Origin: Anisus vortex
Taxonomy: Eukaryota; Mollusca; Gastropoda; Planorbidae
Length of the DNA: 64,000 nucleotides
Reading direction: 5' to 3'
Assembly: GCA_949126835.1 (NCBI GenBank)
Contig: OX421502.1
Location: 31,477,227 to 31,541,226, forward strand
Shown here: in pieces, positions 1 to 11,202 of the stretch
Layout: each line of letters starts with the position of its first letter
Position numbering within the stretch: the first letter of the stretch is position 1
Notes under the pieces: model-generated
Seen by the model: only the letters and a program-made list of their open reading frames with translations
The model's database searches: none
What the model was told of the DNA's origin: nothing
Translations under genes and position numbers: made by a program

Positions 1-863
1 ATAAGCAATAAGAAGAATGGGCATTTCTATAGCTCTTCTATCCATGCTATTAAATTAGCATGCTCATATACTATCTAAAAGAAAAAAATATATAAATACA
101 AAACAATAAAAAAGGTAAATAATTTAAACAAAATTAGAAAATAATATTTCAAGGCAATAAAAACTAAATTGAGAAAGATTTTTTCTGTATTTAATTTTTG
201 TTCTTGCTTATTGTATCAATAAAACAGTACTGAGAATGTTTCTTTCGGTATTTAGTTTGTATTTTATATTGTTGCTGTCAAGCTTATGGTACCCGGTATT
301 AGAAAGTAATCATTTATAGGCCTAACTTGTTTTTTTATCATTCGTATCATTTAATTTATAGAGTGTATACAGTCGCCTATTAAAGGATATTCGCAATAGT
401 GACGTAAATACATTAAATAATTAAAACATTTGGTTACTTTTTTCTTAAAAGGATAATGCAAACATCAATAATGAAAAAATAAATAATTTGATAGACATTA
501 CGTCATACGCTAGTATTTTTTAAAGTAAACAATTGAAACACTCCAAGCCAAATTGCGGTGCGTAACTTATAAAAAAGGTCTCGCCACATTAAAAAAACAA
601 CCGCATAATTGGGGAAACCCGAAAAGACCCTCGCGTTCAACATACAAAATATCGCGTTCAACATAGTAATGAACGGAAATGGCCATTTGCTATGCACGGT
701 TATATTTAATTTGCATGGCTGGATCTAACATTTTGAATGTTCTAAATTAACACATTCATGATTATAAGTCATAAAATAAAATTATCTTTTGGAGTACGTT
801 TCCGATTTATACATTTAATTTTTGTCCCGATTAGTCAAACGGCTTAGGTGCCTATAGCGAACA

Positions 864-923
<60 letters not shown>

Positions 924-1670
924 TATATAAACAAACATATAAACAAACTCACGGTAATTATATATGTTGATGATAGGTAAACGTTTATCAATTGGTAGTG
1001 CTGTATTAAACAGTGCATTGTAAGCAGGGGTTTTGCAACATGTCCTTTGGCCGCAAAATGAATTTCAAACCACTAGACAGGCCAAACATTGTGAACATTT
1101 ATTGACATTATTATTACATTATATTTATTAAACAAACTGCCGATACAAACTTTTTGTATCAGATACACGCCAACAATTTAAATACTTAAGTAATGTAGCA
1201 TGATAGTTTAATCAATTAATTTATGATTACAATCATTCACATTAAAAAAAATAATGTTTGATCTTGTTATTTTGTTGTCATTTTTTATTGTTGTTTTAGA
1301 CTTGTAATTTTATATGTTTGAATATATCCGCAAACGAGTGTGAATGTTTGTGTGATTATACAGAACGCATAAAAGTTCGTTTGTTGCACTTAAATGCGTT
1401 ATAGTTAATAATATTGTACCGGGTTATCAAAGTATGTAGTTTTAAATTGTAAACCTTTACATAGAGTAGGACTTAAGCTAATTTTATTCACAGCAGCATT
1501 AAGAGATAGGTATAATGAAAGTACTTGGTAAGGATACTTGAGTTATTCTATACTTAAAACATTTAGATTTCTAAAACAACATCATAAATCATTTCGAAAT
1601 ATGATTTTGTTTATTTAGTGAATACAAACATAATTGAGTATATCTGAGTTGTTTTCCTTTGTACCAACAG
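1..1670. other. Upstream / intron 1 sequence of LAAO gene 1
   Basis: No coding exon is supported here. From about 985 the sequence aligns by eye with intron 1 of genes 2 and 3 (shared blocks near 1035-1130, 1260-1400 and 1470-1560), so this is probably intron 1 of gene 1. The signal-peptide exon seen at 17319 and 41891 is not found in 1-1670 and probably lies left of the window. A TA microsatellite sits at about 868-912. Short open frames here are AT-rich and have no family features. Confidence 0.6.
868..912. repeat. TA dinucleotide microsatellite
   Basis: Uninterrupted alternating TA/AT run of about 45 bases. It lies at the left edge of the block homologous to intron 1 of the other two LAAO genes, which lack it at this place. 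Confidence 0.9.
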
Positions 1671-1910
1671 ACAAATGTGAAAGATATATGGACGTTGCTG
1701 TGGTTGGAGCAGGGCCTTCAGGGACCTACTCGGCCTACAGGCTGCGCGACGATGGACTGCGCATTGAGGTTTTTGAGTACTCGAACCGTGTGGGTGGACG
1801 TCTCTACACAGACCATTTACCGGACGTACAGGACGTCAATATAGAACTGGGAGGAATGAGGTTCCTTAAAGAAGCTCACTTTAGAGTTGAGCGCCTTGTT
1901 CAAGAGTTGG
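1671..1910 (+). CDS. LAAO gene 1 exon 2 (FAD-binding N-terminus)
   Basis: Acceptor ccaacag|AC and donor TTGG|gtaatt; 240 nt, entering with two bases of a codon and leaving with one. Encodes [17 protein letters not shown], then the R-x-GGR segment and ELGGMRF. The open frame runs upstream to about 1634, but that part is intronic because the acceptor lies inside it. Confidence 0.92.
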
Positions 1911-4900
1911 GTAATTAATTTTAATCAAGCGAAAATTATTGTTAGCAATTTTTAACCGTTAAATTAAACACCACTAATAAAAGCTTAAGATAAGATAAGA
2001 TTGCTTTATTGAGCCAAAATAAATGGAAATTTGATTTGATTACATAGCATACTTAATGATTCTTGCTTAAATTAGTCACAAAGTCACAAAGCAAACTACA
2101 TGAACTTATTTATAAAAATCAAGACAATATTCAAATTACATCTAAATGTGCAATTATCTTCTGTAAAGAAGGAGGGTCTTTGCACATGAGATATAATGGT
2201 GGATACTCTAGAACTGTCAGAAATATTTTCTAAAAAAAGTTTGGCTGAGTTCCAGCTTTTATTTCGTTGAGATACACGTAATAAAAATAGTTATGGTAAA
2301 TTATTGTTGTGGTTAGTTAAGGAATGAAGTTCACAGTAGTCATACCGCAGGTTCACACGAGAGTTATGCACCTTGTTCTAGAGAAGGGTAATGAATTTTA
2401 ATAGATTCAAGAAATACAGTTTATAGTACGATTTTAACAGTGAGATTAAATACCAATAACAAAACTAGATTTATAGAAGGATTTTATGCTAAAACATAAA
2501 ATTCCTTATGCTAAAACATAATTTGTATACTAAAACATAATTTGTTTACTAAAACATATAAGCTTAGTTTATTTTTATACTAAAGCATAATTTGTATACT
2601 AAAACATAATTTGTATACTAAAACATAATTTGTATATTAAAACATAATTTGTATACGAAAAAAATATAAGTTTAATTTTTTATACTAAAACATAATTTGT
2701 ATACTAAAACATAATGTGTATACTAAAACATAATTTGTATACTAAAACATAATTTGTATACTAAAACATAATGTGTATACTAAAACATAATTTGTATACT
2801 AAAACATAATTTGTATACTAAAACATAATTTGCATACTAAAACATATAAGCTTAGTTTTTTTATACTAAACACATAATTTTTATTCTAAAACATAATTTG
2901 TATACTAAAACACATAAGATTAGTTTTTGTATGCTAAAACATACAGTTGTTTTTTATACTAAAAATTACAATTTGTATACTAAAACATACAGTTGTTTTT
3001 TTTACTAAAACATACAGCTTGTATACTAACACAATTTTCTTTAATACTAAAAACATATTGTTTGTATATTAACTCACACATTGTTTACTAAAGCTCACAG
3101 TTTATATTACTGTCAGGTTTGACCCCGCGCCTTTTCTCCAGCAACTACAAGAACACAGCTGACTCTCGATTTTTCCTGAGAGGTAAAAATTACCTCCCTG
3201 AAGACCTCAACTCTGGAAATATTCCTTACAATCTGAGCGCCGAGGAAAAAGCCAATCAAGGGAGAATATTCAGGTACTACTTAAAACTGTTAATCTTTCA
3301 CTCACTAAAGAGTGAATACTTTACTTTATCCATATAATTCCTTCGTTTTCTTACCAACTTTTTTTGTTACCAGTATATTTCTATAGTTTTACTCTCTCTC
3401 TCTCTCAGTCCTCTCCGTGCCGGCTGGCCAAAGATCTCCATTTATCTCGTTCTATTGCAGCTCGAGGTGCTGTTTTCAAGTTCAGGCCTCTAGCCTTCAA
3501 GTCCCTTCCCACCGTCCTTCTCCATGTTTCCTTTGATCTGCCTTTCGACCTTTTACCCTGGGGGGGGGGGTCCATCTCAGGGCTGTCCTGGGGGAGGGAG
3601 CCAGCTGACATTCTGCAGACGTGTCCCATCCATCTCCATCTTCTTGCTGAGATCCTCTCTTCTAATGGGACTACTCCTGTTTTCTCACGTAGATCCTCGT
3701 TTGATATCGTGTTTGGCCAGAAGATCTTGAGGATGCGGCGAAGGCTTTGTGTCTGGAACACCTCTAGTTTCCATTCTATGGTATTTGTGATTTTCCAACA
3801 CTCCGACCCATACAGCAGGACGCTGAGGACATTGCTCTTAAATATCCTTATTTTTGTGTAGAGGCCAAGGCTCGACGTCCTCTATATGGGTCTGAGCAGT
3901 GAAAAGGCCTGTTTTGCCTTACTGATTCTGCTGTTGATTTCCAGATCGCAGTCACCATTTGTTGTCATTATACTGGCTAGGTAGGTAAATTCCTTAGCAT
4001 CCTGTATTTCTTCCTCGCCTATAGTGACAGAGGTGTTGATAGTCTTATTAATACTCATTATCTTTATTTTCTGTCTATTTACCCGGAGTCCTATGGTCTC
4101 ATTCAGACTGCTTCTTGTCTGTTTTACTCACTGACCCACTTTAATAGGTGACCCACTTTCACCTATACTAGTCTAACATTATCATAAAACAGATGAATTT
4201 CATCAAAATTGTCGTGACATGAGACATCGCTATTGGATGAGTTCTTAAATATTATCACAAAAAAATGCCAAATTGTGACGAAATAGCCTACAGGGCCTAC
4301 TGATATAAGTATAATGTGAATAGATCAAAATCTCAATAATCGTATCTAAATTTTGAACTTTAATTTTCGTTTTTTTAAAACCTATTCATTTGGATTTTGT
4401 GTCTCTGAAGTGGATTGCGACCCCGGCATTTCGGAAAGGCTTCGAATAAGTAATAGTTTAGTTTAGCAGCCTAGTATTCTGTTGTTTTGACTAATTGAAT
4501 TTGTTTTTCAAGATACTATCTGGAGAAATTAACTGGATTCAATGGCAGCTATATCGATGAAATCATGTTACAGCAACTGAAAGTATCCGATGGAAGATAC
4601 CTCTACTCAATACCGTAAATATCTTTTTCTTTCTTAAACTGTTGTATTTCTTAGTTGTACTTTTATATTGACCACTTTGTATGTTGTTGTTTCAATCAAT
4701 TGAAATGAAACAATCTTTTAAAACGGGGAGGCAATGTTCCTCCCTTCCATCGCAAGACTGTATCTTATTTTGAATTTCGAATTTTAAAAAATGAATACAT
4801 ATAGAGTTACATAACGGAGATAGGATAGAAACACTTACCTTATCCCTTTTGCGAGAACAAATGCATATAATTACTTTTTCTTCCTGAGGGGCACCCGGGC

Positions 4901-7900
4901 ATGGAATGGGTTGCCTGAATAGACCAGGAAAACCAGTAACTTAACACCATTTCAAACACTAATAGAAATGCAGGACTAGACTCAGATCACGGATGAGCGT
5001 AGGATACAATAATCTTCTTTATAGAAGAAGCGTCTGTAAATTATAAGATAAGATAAAATAAAATAATGGCAAAGATTTTTTTAAACGGAGGGAGTTTAAA
5101 CAATTTCTAAAGACATTTACAATTTTAACAAAATGCAAATCAAATTTTAGAATATAAATTTACCTTTAAATAGTGTTGCAAACAAAATATGGGCCTAGAT
5201 CATAAAATAGTCTATCGAAACCTAACAAATTATTAATTTGGCTATAAGCTTACATTCCTTATTAGCCTAGAGAATTATATCGGTGTTCTTTCTTGCTGCT
5301 CAACGTTAAATGCGCTCCGAGCTTACATTATGTTTGTTGGCAGCGTTATACAAATAGAAATATATAAAGTGAGAAAAGATAAATTAAGATTTAACGATAT
5401 AACAAGCTTTTTTCCTCATTAATTTGTATTTTTACAACATAAAACTTAATGGATAATTGAACAGTAGCCCATTGCCATTCAATAACTCTAATCAATATTA
5501 TGTTTAAAAACTCAGTCTCTGTCAATGCACATTTATATTTTTAAGATCTTTTTTTTTTACAGAATCGATGAAGCCTTAAGTATGGTGGCAACAGAAGAAG
5601 GCAGAGAGTTTATGCGTGCCTTAGATCAATTCGAATCAGATTTTGCTTCGGACACCTCACTGGCCTACCTGGAGAATAACATTGGGCCATACAGGTAAGT
5701 GGGAAAAAAGGTGTGTTTGGGTTTTCAGGTGGGAGTTAATTTAAAAAAACAACAACAACACTATCTTTTTGTTTTGTTTCAGTAGAAAAATTACTTAAAC
5801 ATTAGACGCATTGTTATAATTGTATGCCAAAGCCAGTGCTTTTTTTTGTGACGCTAAGCACCGGTACGTCGTACCGGCACCTTTTTCAATGTGAGGAAAA
5901 AATTATTATTATTCCAGTATTTTAACGTTCATTATTAATTTATTATATTATTAATTTGTTAAAATTGAATTATTTTAAAATTGAACGCAAAAAGAATTAA
6001 AATATAAAATGCGAAACTGCTTTAAAAGTTAGGCAATCCATCACTGAGTACCGGCACACATTTTTGTTACAAAAAAGGCACTGGCCAAAGTTATACTTTT
6101 GCCAGGAGAAAAGTAAACGATATCAAACGCATAATCTGACCTCGAATCATTTTATTATGTTGGAATTTGGAAGAATTTTTTTTTCTTTAATTGAAACCAA
6201 ATAAATCGTTTTATTTACAGCGGAGACTACCCAGTGCTGACTTTAAGTGAAGGGATGAGTTCAATTCCTCAAGGGCTCATAAAAGTTTTCTTAGAAACCA
6301 GTTCTACGTAAGCAATATTAGACTTCGTGTAACAGAAGCGACACGACACGCTAAGTCTTTAGTATCAAATGAAACTGTAGATCGTCCAAAAATGACGTAA
6401 GCCGGTTTTGGCCAATATTATTAACCCATTCCCCATTGTCACAATAAGGAACACGGTGGCCGAGCGGCAGCGCGTTCGGCCGGCGTATCGAACGTCCTTG
6501 GTTCGAAAGCTGACTAGGAGTTGTTCTAGGGCAGCGATGGCGAACCTATGGCACGCGTGCCACAGCTGGCACGCAGAGCCATTTCTGTGGGCACGCGAGC
6601 ATTTACCAAAAATGGAACAGCCAAGTTATGCTATTTGGTTTTAACTGCTGTGTTGGCACGTTAAAAGAAATAAGTTGGTCTTGTATTGTACTTTGGCCAC
6701 GCGGCCTCAAAAAGGTTCTCCATCACTGTTCTAGGGTCTGGAGGGTGTCCCTGAGTCAACCCAGCTCTGAAGGGTACCTAACTTTAGTTGGGGTAAAGTA
6801 AAGTTGGTTGGGCATTTTAGCTGGCCACACAAACACATAGTATGCCGTGGCAACAGAAAATGGTGAACTAGCTCCATGGATCAGTGCTTTGGAATGTCCC
6901 CCCTGAGCTCACCCCTAAACGTTACACCCTTTTACTCAAGACCCCTTCGGGCTCGTCCGGGTTTTCTTTGAGACTTCGGTCCGACGGGATACTTTACCTA
7001 CTTACCATTGTCGTACTTATTTTGGGCCGGGGTGTAGCTGACAAGCGCTGGAGTGGTCTTAAAAGGACGTGTAAAAAAAAAAGAAGTAGGAAGACACAAA
7101 AATGTATTGTGATATTTATGGCTTAAAATCATTTGTAAATAATGTGAATTATTCAACAATGACACCAAATCTACAAACATAGAACCTATATGCACTATCA
7201 TTACCTGGAACATTCTTCTAAAAGTAAAAAGCTTTGTAAATATATGTCTCGAACAGATGAATAAAGTGTGAATTACGTTCAAAACAGACAAATTTCAAGA
7301 TCCCCCTCCGGGTAAATTAACTTTAGTTACACCACTGCTCACGACGATTGTGGTCGGTCAATTGACCTTCTTTTAGGACAAATACCTGGTGAGTTTTGAA
7401 ACAGCAAGTCAAGTGTGATAAGCAAACAGACGTAGTAAAGAGCAGGAACTATTGAATCCCATCTATTATCCATAGAGTACTCATTTTTAAAGGAAGAAAC
7501 CATACGGTTAATTGACCTACATTTGGTTGACCTATATGTAGATTACCTACATTTATTTTTTTATACATGTATACCTATGTGTATTAGTGGCAAGACTGTT
7601 GTAACTGTGTATTGATAGGTCTATAAGGTAGGCTATTCGTTCTTGGAATACTACAATGTTATCTTTATAGTGGGTTTATAACTAGCAATCATGGTTGCTT
7701 AGTTTTATTTAACGAGACTTGCATTCGTAGGTTTAAATACAAATAATTAAATTAACAGGAAAATAACTTGGGCTACAATCAGGGCCGTATTTAGTATGGT
7801 AGGAGCCCTGTTCCCAAATTTATGTGGGGGCCCCTCGCGGCCTCGCCCATGCCTTCCACATAGGCATACGATAGGAAAAAGCAGTTAATTCATGTTACAT

Positions 7901-10900
7901 TTTGTAAATTCATAAATATTGTTTATGGTGCACTTAGCTTGGTTGGACTGGAGCACTTAAAATTATAGGGGAATACATGAATTTTATGTTACAATTTCAA
8001 CGAAAGAATGGGAATGTCAATAAAAAAATTCTTTTTGTGATGTGTGGGGGCCCCTTTTTGTGGGGGCTCCTGTTCCACTGGAACATGTGGAACATGCTTA
8101 AATACCCCACTGGCTACAATGATAAATCAAATGATATAATTGAATTGTTATATATCTCTATTTCTGAAATAATTCCTACTTGTAGACTGTAGACCATCAT
8201 ATCGAAAAGTTATAGCTAAAATATAGATGAGTCCAGCACTTAGTAATCATTTCAGCTTAATTTGTGTATATTATTATTAATATGTCATTTCAATTATTTT
8301 ATTTCTTATAGACATCAACTAAACATGAACAGACAACTCCTGTCCATTTCACGCAACGATGCCATCGGTTATCGCCTGGTGTTTCAGCAGACGAAGACGG
8401 TTAATGACATCACCACACAAATGGTATAACCCTTGCTTTATAATATCACGTTTGTGTATAAAAACAATTTACTGTCAAAGGTCACACTATCTACCTATCA
8501 CATTTAGTATGCTTAGCCTCAAAAGTTATGAAACCTTTAATCTTATTAACGATTGAATTCATATGCCAGGTATTCAATAAATGTACAGACCTACGTGTTA
8601 TTTAAAATGACCTTTTCTCTATTTCTTTTTCCTCCTATTTCTATTTTTCTTTTTTTTATTAAAACACTAGCTCTATTATCTCCTGGGTAATAATAAAAAG
8701 AAGTTCAACAAATTGTCTTTAATATACTTTTCTTTTTACATTGACAATGTGCAGACCAACTTGTCTTTTAAAATGACATTTGTCCACTTCTCTTCCTCTT
8801 TATATTTATATTTATTCATTTAACCACTAGCCTTATTTCACCGAATTCCAAGAAAATTATAAGAAATTTTAATTATAAGAAGTTCACAATCTATGCTTAC
8901 ACTATGACCAAGACACACAACATACGACACACAAAGTTACGCAGGGGAATTAATTGTGATTTCTAGTTTTTATTATATACTTAGTTGCATCTCTTATTAC
9001 TTAGGGCCCCTCACATAGAAAATAATTATGGCCTCTGTGGTTAAAGATATATTTAACTGTCATTTAATTATGTATATTTTATCTCTGTGTTGATGTTTTT
9101 TTTTTACATATACAGGAAGCTACAGAAGTTGTTTGTGCCAAAAAGATTATTCTAGCCTTGCCAAGACTTGCACTAAGTCAAATTAAATGGAATCCTCTCA
9201 GGTATTTTTTTAACTTTAGACTTTCACAATGTTTTAAGTTTGTTAATTACCTGTAGTTTGGGACAATGTGTATACTTTTATATGTAAATTCTACTTTGCC
9301 GCATCAGCAATAGAGAAAATTACTTAAACAATTTTGCCTTGATTGTTCTGAAAATTCTCTTGTGGAAACTTGTATGGAGTAATTTTTTTCTACATTAAAT
9401 AAATACAATCTTTAGGAACATTATTCGATAGTTTGTTGAGAACTGTACTAATGTTTCAGCATTGTTTCTTAAAAGCAAATCTGTGGATTCAAATATACGG
9501 ACGCGAACGCTTTGATATACCTATTTGATTGAATAATTTTTTATTGACGATTAAGAAACAAAAACACATTATTTTGGGTTACGGGTTAGTATTATACTTT
9601 TGGAATTTCGGTTCTGCGTTTGCCGTGCCGCGGTACACCACGGAATGGAAAGGGCGTCCCGCAGAATTTACGATTCTTTGCCGCGGAAACTCAGGCTATA
9701 TTAATGACCTATAAAAAGAAGAATAAGGCCATCCATTCCATCCATATCCAGAGATATTGATGTGTAATCTATAAGTTCCATATACCATCATCATCATCTC
9801 ATGTGTTTGTGTGTACATTCTATACCTTAGTGATATAGGGTCAAGTCTCAACCGAAGACAATAATAAAAGTCTCTGTCTCAATTGCTTTAAATAGCCCCC
9901 CCCCCCCCCTCAGTGGCGTAGCTAGGGATTGGGGGGCCCGGGGGGCTTGGCCTCTTAAAGGAGCCCCTGCAAAAAAAATATTTTCGGACACTCCTTTGGG
10001 GGCCCCCTCAAGTAGGGGCCCGGGGGGAATTTTCGAATTAGGACCCCCCCTCCCCCACCCTAGCTACGCCACTGCCCCCCTCTGTACTGTATGTTTCATT
10101 GATCTATATACTCTATACATGGATTGGCGATGGTTATATAAAAGTATTTGATGTTTTAAGAACCTCATACTTGGATTTTATAACTAATATATAATAATAT
10201 ATGTATATATATGTATATAGGCCTATATACATATATATATATATATAGCAATGACGTAATGTGAAGTCGAAGGATAACACATTTGTATCCGTATTTAAAG
10301 ATAGGTGATTTCTTAATATATTACTTGGATTAAACCTCAAAAATTTAAATGGGGTGATTGTCGTTTTCTCCAAGATACATTGCAGCTAGAGAAATGCTAA
10401 GAGTTATCTATTCTTACATTCCACAGTGACGACAGAGTATGGGAGGCAATCAACGCTGTCCGTGACGTCAAAGTGGTTAAAGTATTTATCTCTTTCCCAA
10501 CACGTTGGTGGATAGACAGTTCTACGTACCCTGCGAGAGTGACCTACTCCGATCTATCCTTTAGCCAGTTCTACGATTGGGGACGTTCCAATGCCACTGG
10601 CCAATACATCATGTTGGCCAGCTACGCCGACGAGTCACGGGCCAAGCTCTTAGCCGAACTCAATAACGGTGGCACGAATTTCAATGGCTCTCCTATTGGC
10701 GCGCACAGGGTCAACAAAGAGGTGATTGATACCCTTCTAGATGACCTCGCTAAGGCGTACGGAACTGACCGCGGGGACATCCCGGAACCCATCTCGGCTA
10801 TGACCCAATTGTGGGGTACTTATCCCTTCGGTGGCGGTTGGGTTGTTTGGAAACACGGCTACCGTTACGACGACGTCATTGCCACGGTCCAAAGACCATC

Positions 10901-11015
10901 ACTCACCGATGACGTGTTTTACGTCGGAGGTGATCACGCCAGAGGCTACCATGTTGGTTGGTCTGAAGGTGCTTATGAAACTGTGGATGTAGTTATTGAT
11001 CGTTACTTCAAGTAA
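1671..11015 (+). CDS. LAAO gene 1: secreted L-amino-acid oxidase, escapin/aplysianin type (5' exon missing)
   Basis: Flavin amine oxidase that should oxidise L-amino acids to 2-oxo acids, ammonia and H2O2; mollusc relatives act as secreted antimicrobial or ink/egg-mass proteins. Coding exons: 1671-1910, 3117-3273, 4513-4614, 5563-5694, 6221-6307, 8312-8423, 9116-9201, 10427-11015. All introns are GT-AG and phases match, giving about 500 codons with no stop. Visible motifs are VVGAGPSG (dinucleotide binding), [15 protein letters not shown] (ribose-binding E and R-x-GGR), ELGGMRF, and near the C-terminus YVGGDHARG followed by GWSEGAYE, the second FAD-contacting segment. Exon 3 is four codons longer than in genes 2 and 3. 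The signal exon is not in view. Introns carry a minisatellite, LINE pieces, a SINE and hAT MITEs. Family assignment is firm; substrate and tissue are inferred. Confidence 0.9.
2346..2387 (+). pseudogene. Relic of the 3' end of a second LAAO exon 2 inside intron 2
   Basis: The stretch GGTTCACACGAGAGTTATG and what follows matches the end of exon 2 in gene 3 (43196-43232) and gene 2, including the donor position (AAGG|gtaatg). The next ~80 bases resemble the start of intron 2 in all copies. It lacks the rest of the exon and any acceptor. It is probably a leftover of a duplicated or converted exon 2. Confidence 0.65.
2480..3085 (+). repeat. 19-bp minisatellite in LAAO gene 1 intron 2
   Basis: About 25-30 degenerate head-to-tail copies of a unit close to ATACTAAAACATAATTTGT, degrading toward the right end just before the exon 3 acceptor at 3116. 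It is absent from intron 2 of genes 2 and 3. Confidence 0.9.
3117..3273 (+). CDS. LAAO gene 1 exon 3
   Basis: Acceptor ctgtcag|GT, donor TTCAG|gtacta. 157 nt. Encodes GLTPRLFSS, FFLRGKNY and [15 protein letters not shown], typical of the substrate-binding region of the family. Four codons longer than the 145-nt exon in genes 2 and 3 and clearly more diverged than exon 2. Confidence 0.9.
3405..4110 (-). mobile_element. LINE ORF2 3' fragment in LAAO gene 1 intron 3
   Basis: The minus strand reads as the C-terminal part of a non-LTR retrotransposon polyprotein: EEIQDAKEFTYLAS, then EINSRISKAKQAF, then YGSECWKI, then RWRWMGHVCRM and EKDKW-like ERDKWRSLA. There are stops (for example after LLRPI) and the reverse-transcriptase core is missing, so it is a dead 5'-truncated copy, antisense to the gene. 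Confidence 0.85.
4513..4614 (+). CDS. LAAO gene 1 exon 4
   Basis: Acceptor tttcaag|A, donor ATACC|gtaaat. 102 nt, same length and phase in all three genes. Encodes YYLEKLTGF, then MLQQLKVSDGRYLYSIP. Confidence 0.92.
4850..5062 (+). mobile_element. LINE 3' tail with simple-repeat end
   Basis: Reads YFFFLRGTRAWNGLPE on the + strand, the conserved last segment of many LINE ORF2 proteins (FFP-R-x-x-x-WN-x-LP), followed by stops and a terminal ATAAGATAAGATAAA tail at about 5042-5062. Only the 3' end is present; lies in intron 4 of LAAO gene 1. Confidence 0.7.
5563..5694 (+). CDS. LAAO gene 1 exon 5
   Basis: Acceptor ttttacag|AA after a T run, donor TACAG|gtaagt. 132 nt, same size in the paralogs. 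Encodes IDEALSMVATEEGREFM and a stretch ending YLENNIGPY. Confidence 0.92.
5834..6083. mobile_element. hAT-type MITE (250 bp) with TSD
   Basis: Termini CAGTGCTTTTTTTTG and, inverted at the right end, CAGTGCCTTTTTTGT. Flanked by the near-perfect 8-bp duplication gccaaagc / gccaaagt. No coding capacity. Sits in intron 5 of LAAO gene 1; introns 5 of genes 2 and 3 lack it. Confidence 0.8.
6221..6307 (+). CDS. LAAO gene 1 exon 6
   Basis: Acceptor atttacag|CG, donor TCTAC|gtaagc. 87 nt in all three genes. Encodes [19 protein letters not shown]; the [10 protein letters not shown] segment is a family hallmark. Confidence 0.92.
6453..6905 (+). repeat. tRNA-derived SINE, interrupted by a hAT MITE
   Basis: Starts GGTGGCCGAGCGGCAGCG (A-box-like) with a decayed B-box GGTTCGAAAGC, then the conserved body CTGAGTCAACCCAGCTCTGA and GGCCACACAAACACATAGTA. 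The same family occurs at 22350, 34045, 42423, 55922 and 60826. A 197-bp MITE splits it at 6532-6728. Confidence 0.85.
6532..6728. mobile_element. hAT MITE nested in the SINE, 8-bp TSD ttctaggg
   Basis: Termini CAGCGATGGCGAACC and, inverted, CAGTGATGGAGAACC. Both sides carry the exact 8-bp duplication ttctaggg (6524-6531 and 6729-6736). The interior has the self-complementary GGCACGCGTGCC. Non-coding. The ends and the GGCACGC interior resemble hAT families known from several animal phyla. Confidence 0.92.
7780..8112. mobile_element. hAT-type MITE (333 bp), 8-bp TSD gctacaat
   Basis: Termini CAGGGCCGTATTTA and, inverted, CAGTGGGGTATTTA. Exact 8-bp flanking duplication gctacaat (7772-7779 and 8113-8120). 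Interior contains two GGGGGCCCC blocks. Intron 6 of LAAO gene 1. Confidence 0.92.
8312..8423 (+). CDS. LAAO gene 1 exon 7
   Basis: Acceptor cttatag|AC, donor AAATG|gtataa. 112 nt. Encodes [20 protein letters not shown] and ends ITTQM. This exon varies in length among the paralogs (112, 118, 115 nt) by whole codons around SRNDA. Confidence 0.9.
8424..9115. other. Intron 7 of LAAO gene 1
   Basis: AT-rich intron. I see a repeated local motif (gacctacgtgtt...aaaatgacc / gaccaacttgtc...aaaatgaca) suggesting a small internal duplication of about 165 bp around 8590 and 8755, and nothing else. Confidence 0.5.
9116..9201 (+). CDS. LAAO gene 1 exon 8
   Basis: Acceptor atatacag|GA, donor CTCAG|gtattt. 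86 nt. Encodes [20 protein letters not shown] and ends WNPLR; the [12 protein letters not shown] segment leads the second FAD-domain part. Confidence 0.92.
9202..10426. other. Intron 8 of LAAO gene 1
   Basis: Holds a short unassigned GC-richer open frame at 9529-9714, a hAT MITE at 9911-10074 and a TA-rich microsatellite at about 10185-10250. No RNA gene or other coding exon is seen. Confidence 0.6.
9911..10074. mobile_element. hAT-type MITE (164 bp)
   Basis: Ends CAGTGGCGTAGCTAGGG and, inverted, CAGTGGCGTAGCTAGGG, a perfect 17-base TIR. Inserted in a C run, so the 8-bp duplication (ccccccct) cannot be delimited exactly. Confidence 0.88.
10427..11015 (+). CDS. LAAO gene 1 last exon
   Basis: Acceptor attccacag|TG; 589 nt ending in TAA after DRYFK. 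The same length is kept in genes 2 and 3. Encodes [40 protein letters not shown] and the closing FAD-contacting run YVGGDH...GWSEGAYE. Gene 1 has GGDHARGYH where genes 2 and 3 have GADHS. Confidence 0.94.
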
Positions 11016-11196
11016 CCTCAATTTTAACTCACTAAACCTGTTCCTTCTTCCGCTTTATTCCAGTAATCGATTTTCGTTATATGTAGCTGTAATTTAAAAA
11101 CTATCAAAATGTACATTAGTTTGGTTGTATATTGTTTAACTGGTGAAAGAAAAAAGCAGGTGTCTTTGTTTTGTTTCAATAGCTGAATTTGAATAC

Positions 11197-11202
11197 AATA
11201 AA
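11197..11202 (+). promoter_or_regulatory. Candidate polyadenylation signal of LAAO gene 1
   Basis: AATAAA about 180 bases after the stop codon, in a T/A-rich 3' UTR-like stretch. No matching clean hexamer was seen at the same distance in genes 2 and 3. Confidence 0.5.

Noticed and set aside
1634..1670. Open frame upstream of exon 2 suggesting a start at TTG and an N-terminus SISELFSF
   Set aside because: The stretch precedes a clear cag acceptor and recurs as intron in all copies; it also needs a non-ATG start. The real first exon is the signal-peptide exon.
7290..7345. MITE-like end TTACACCACTG
   Set aside because: Only one end is seen; no partner with inverted sequence or target duplication could be placed.
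9529..9714. 61-codon frame in gene 1 intron 8
   Set aside because: No domain, no splice sites, not found in the paralogs.
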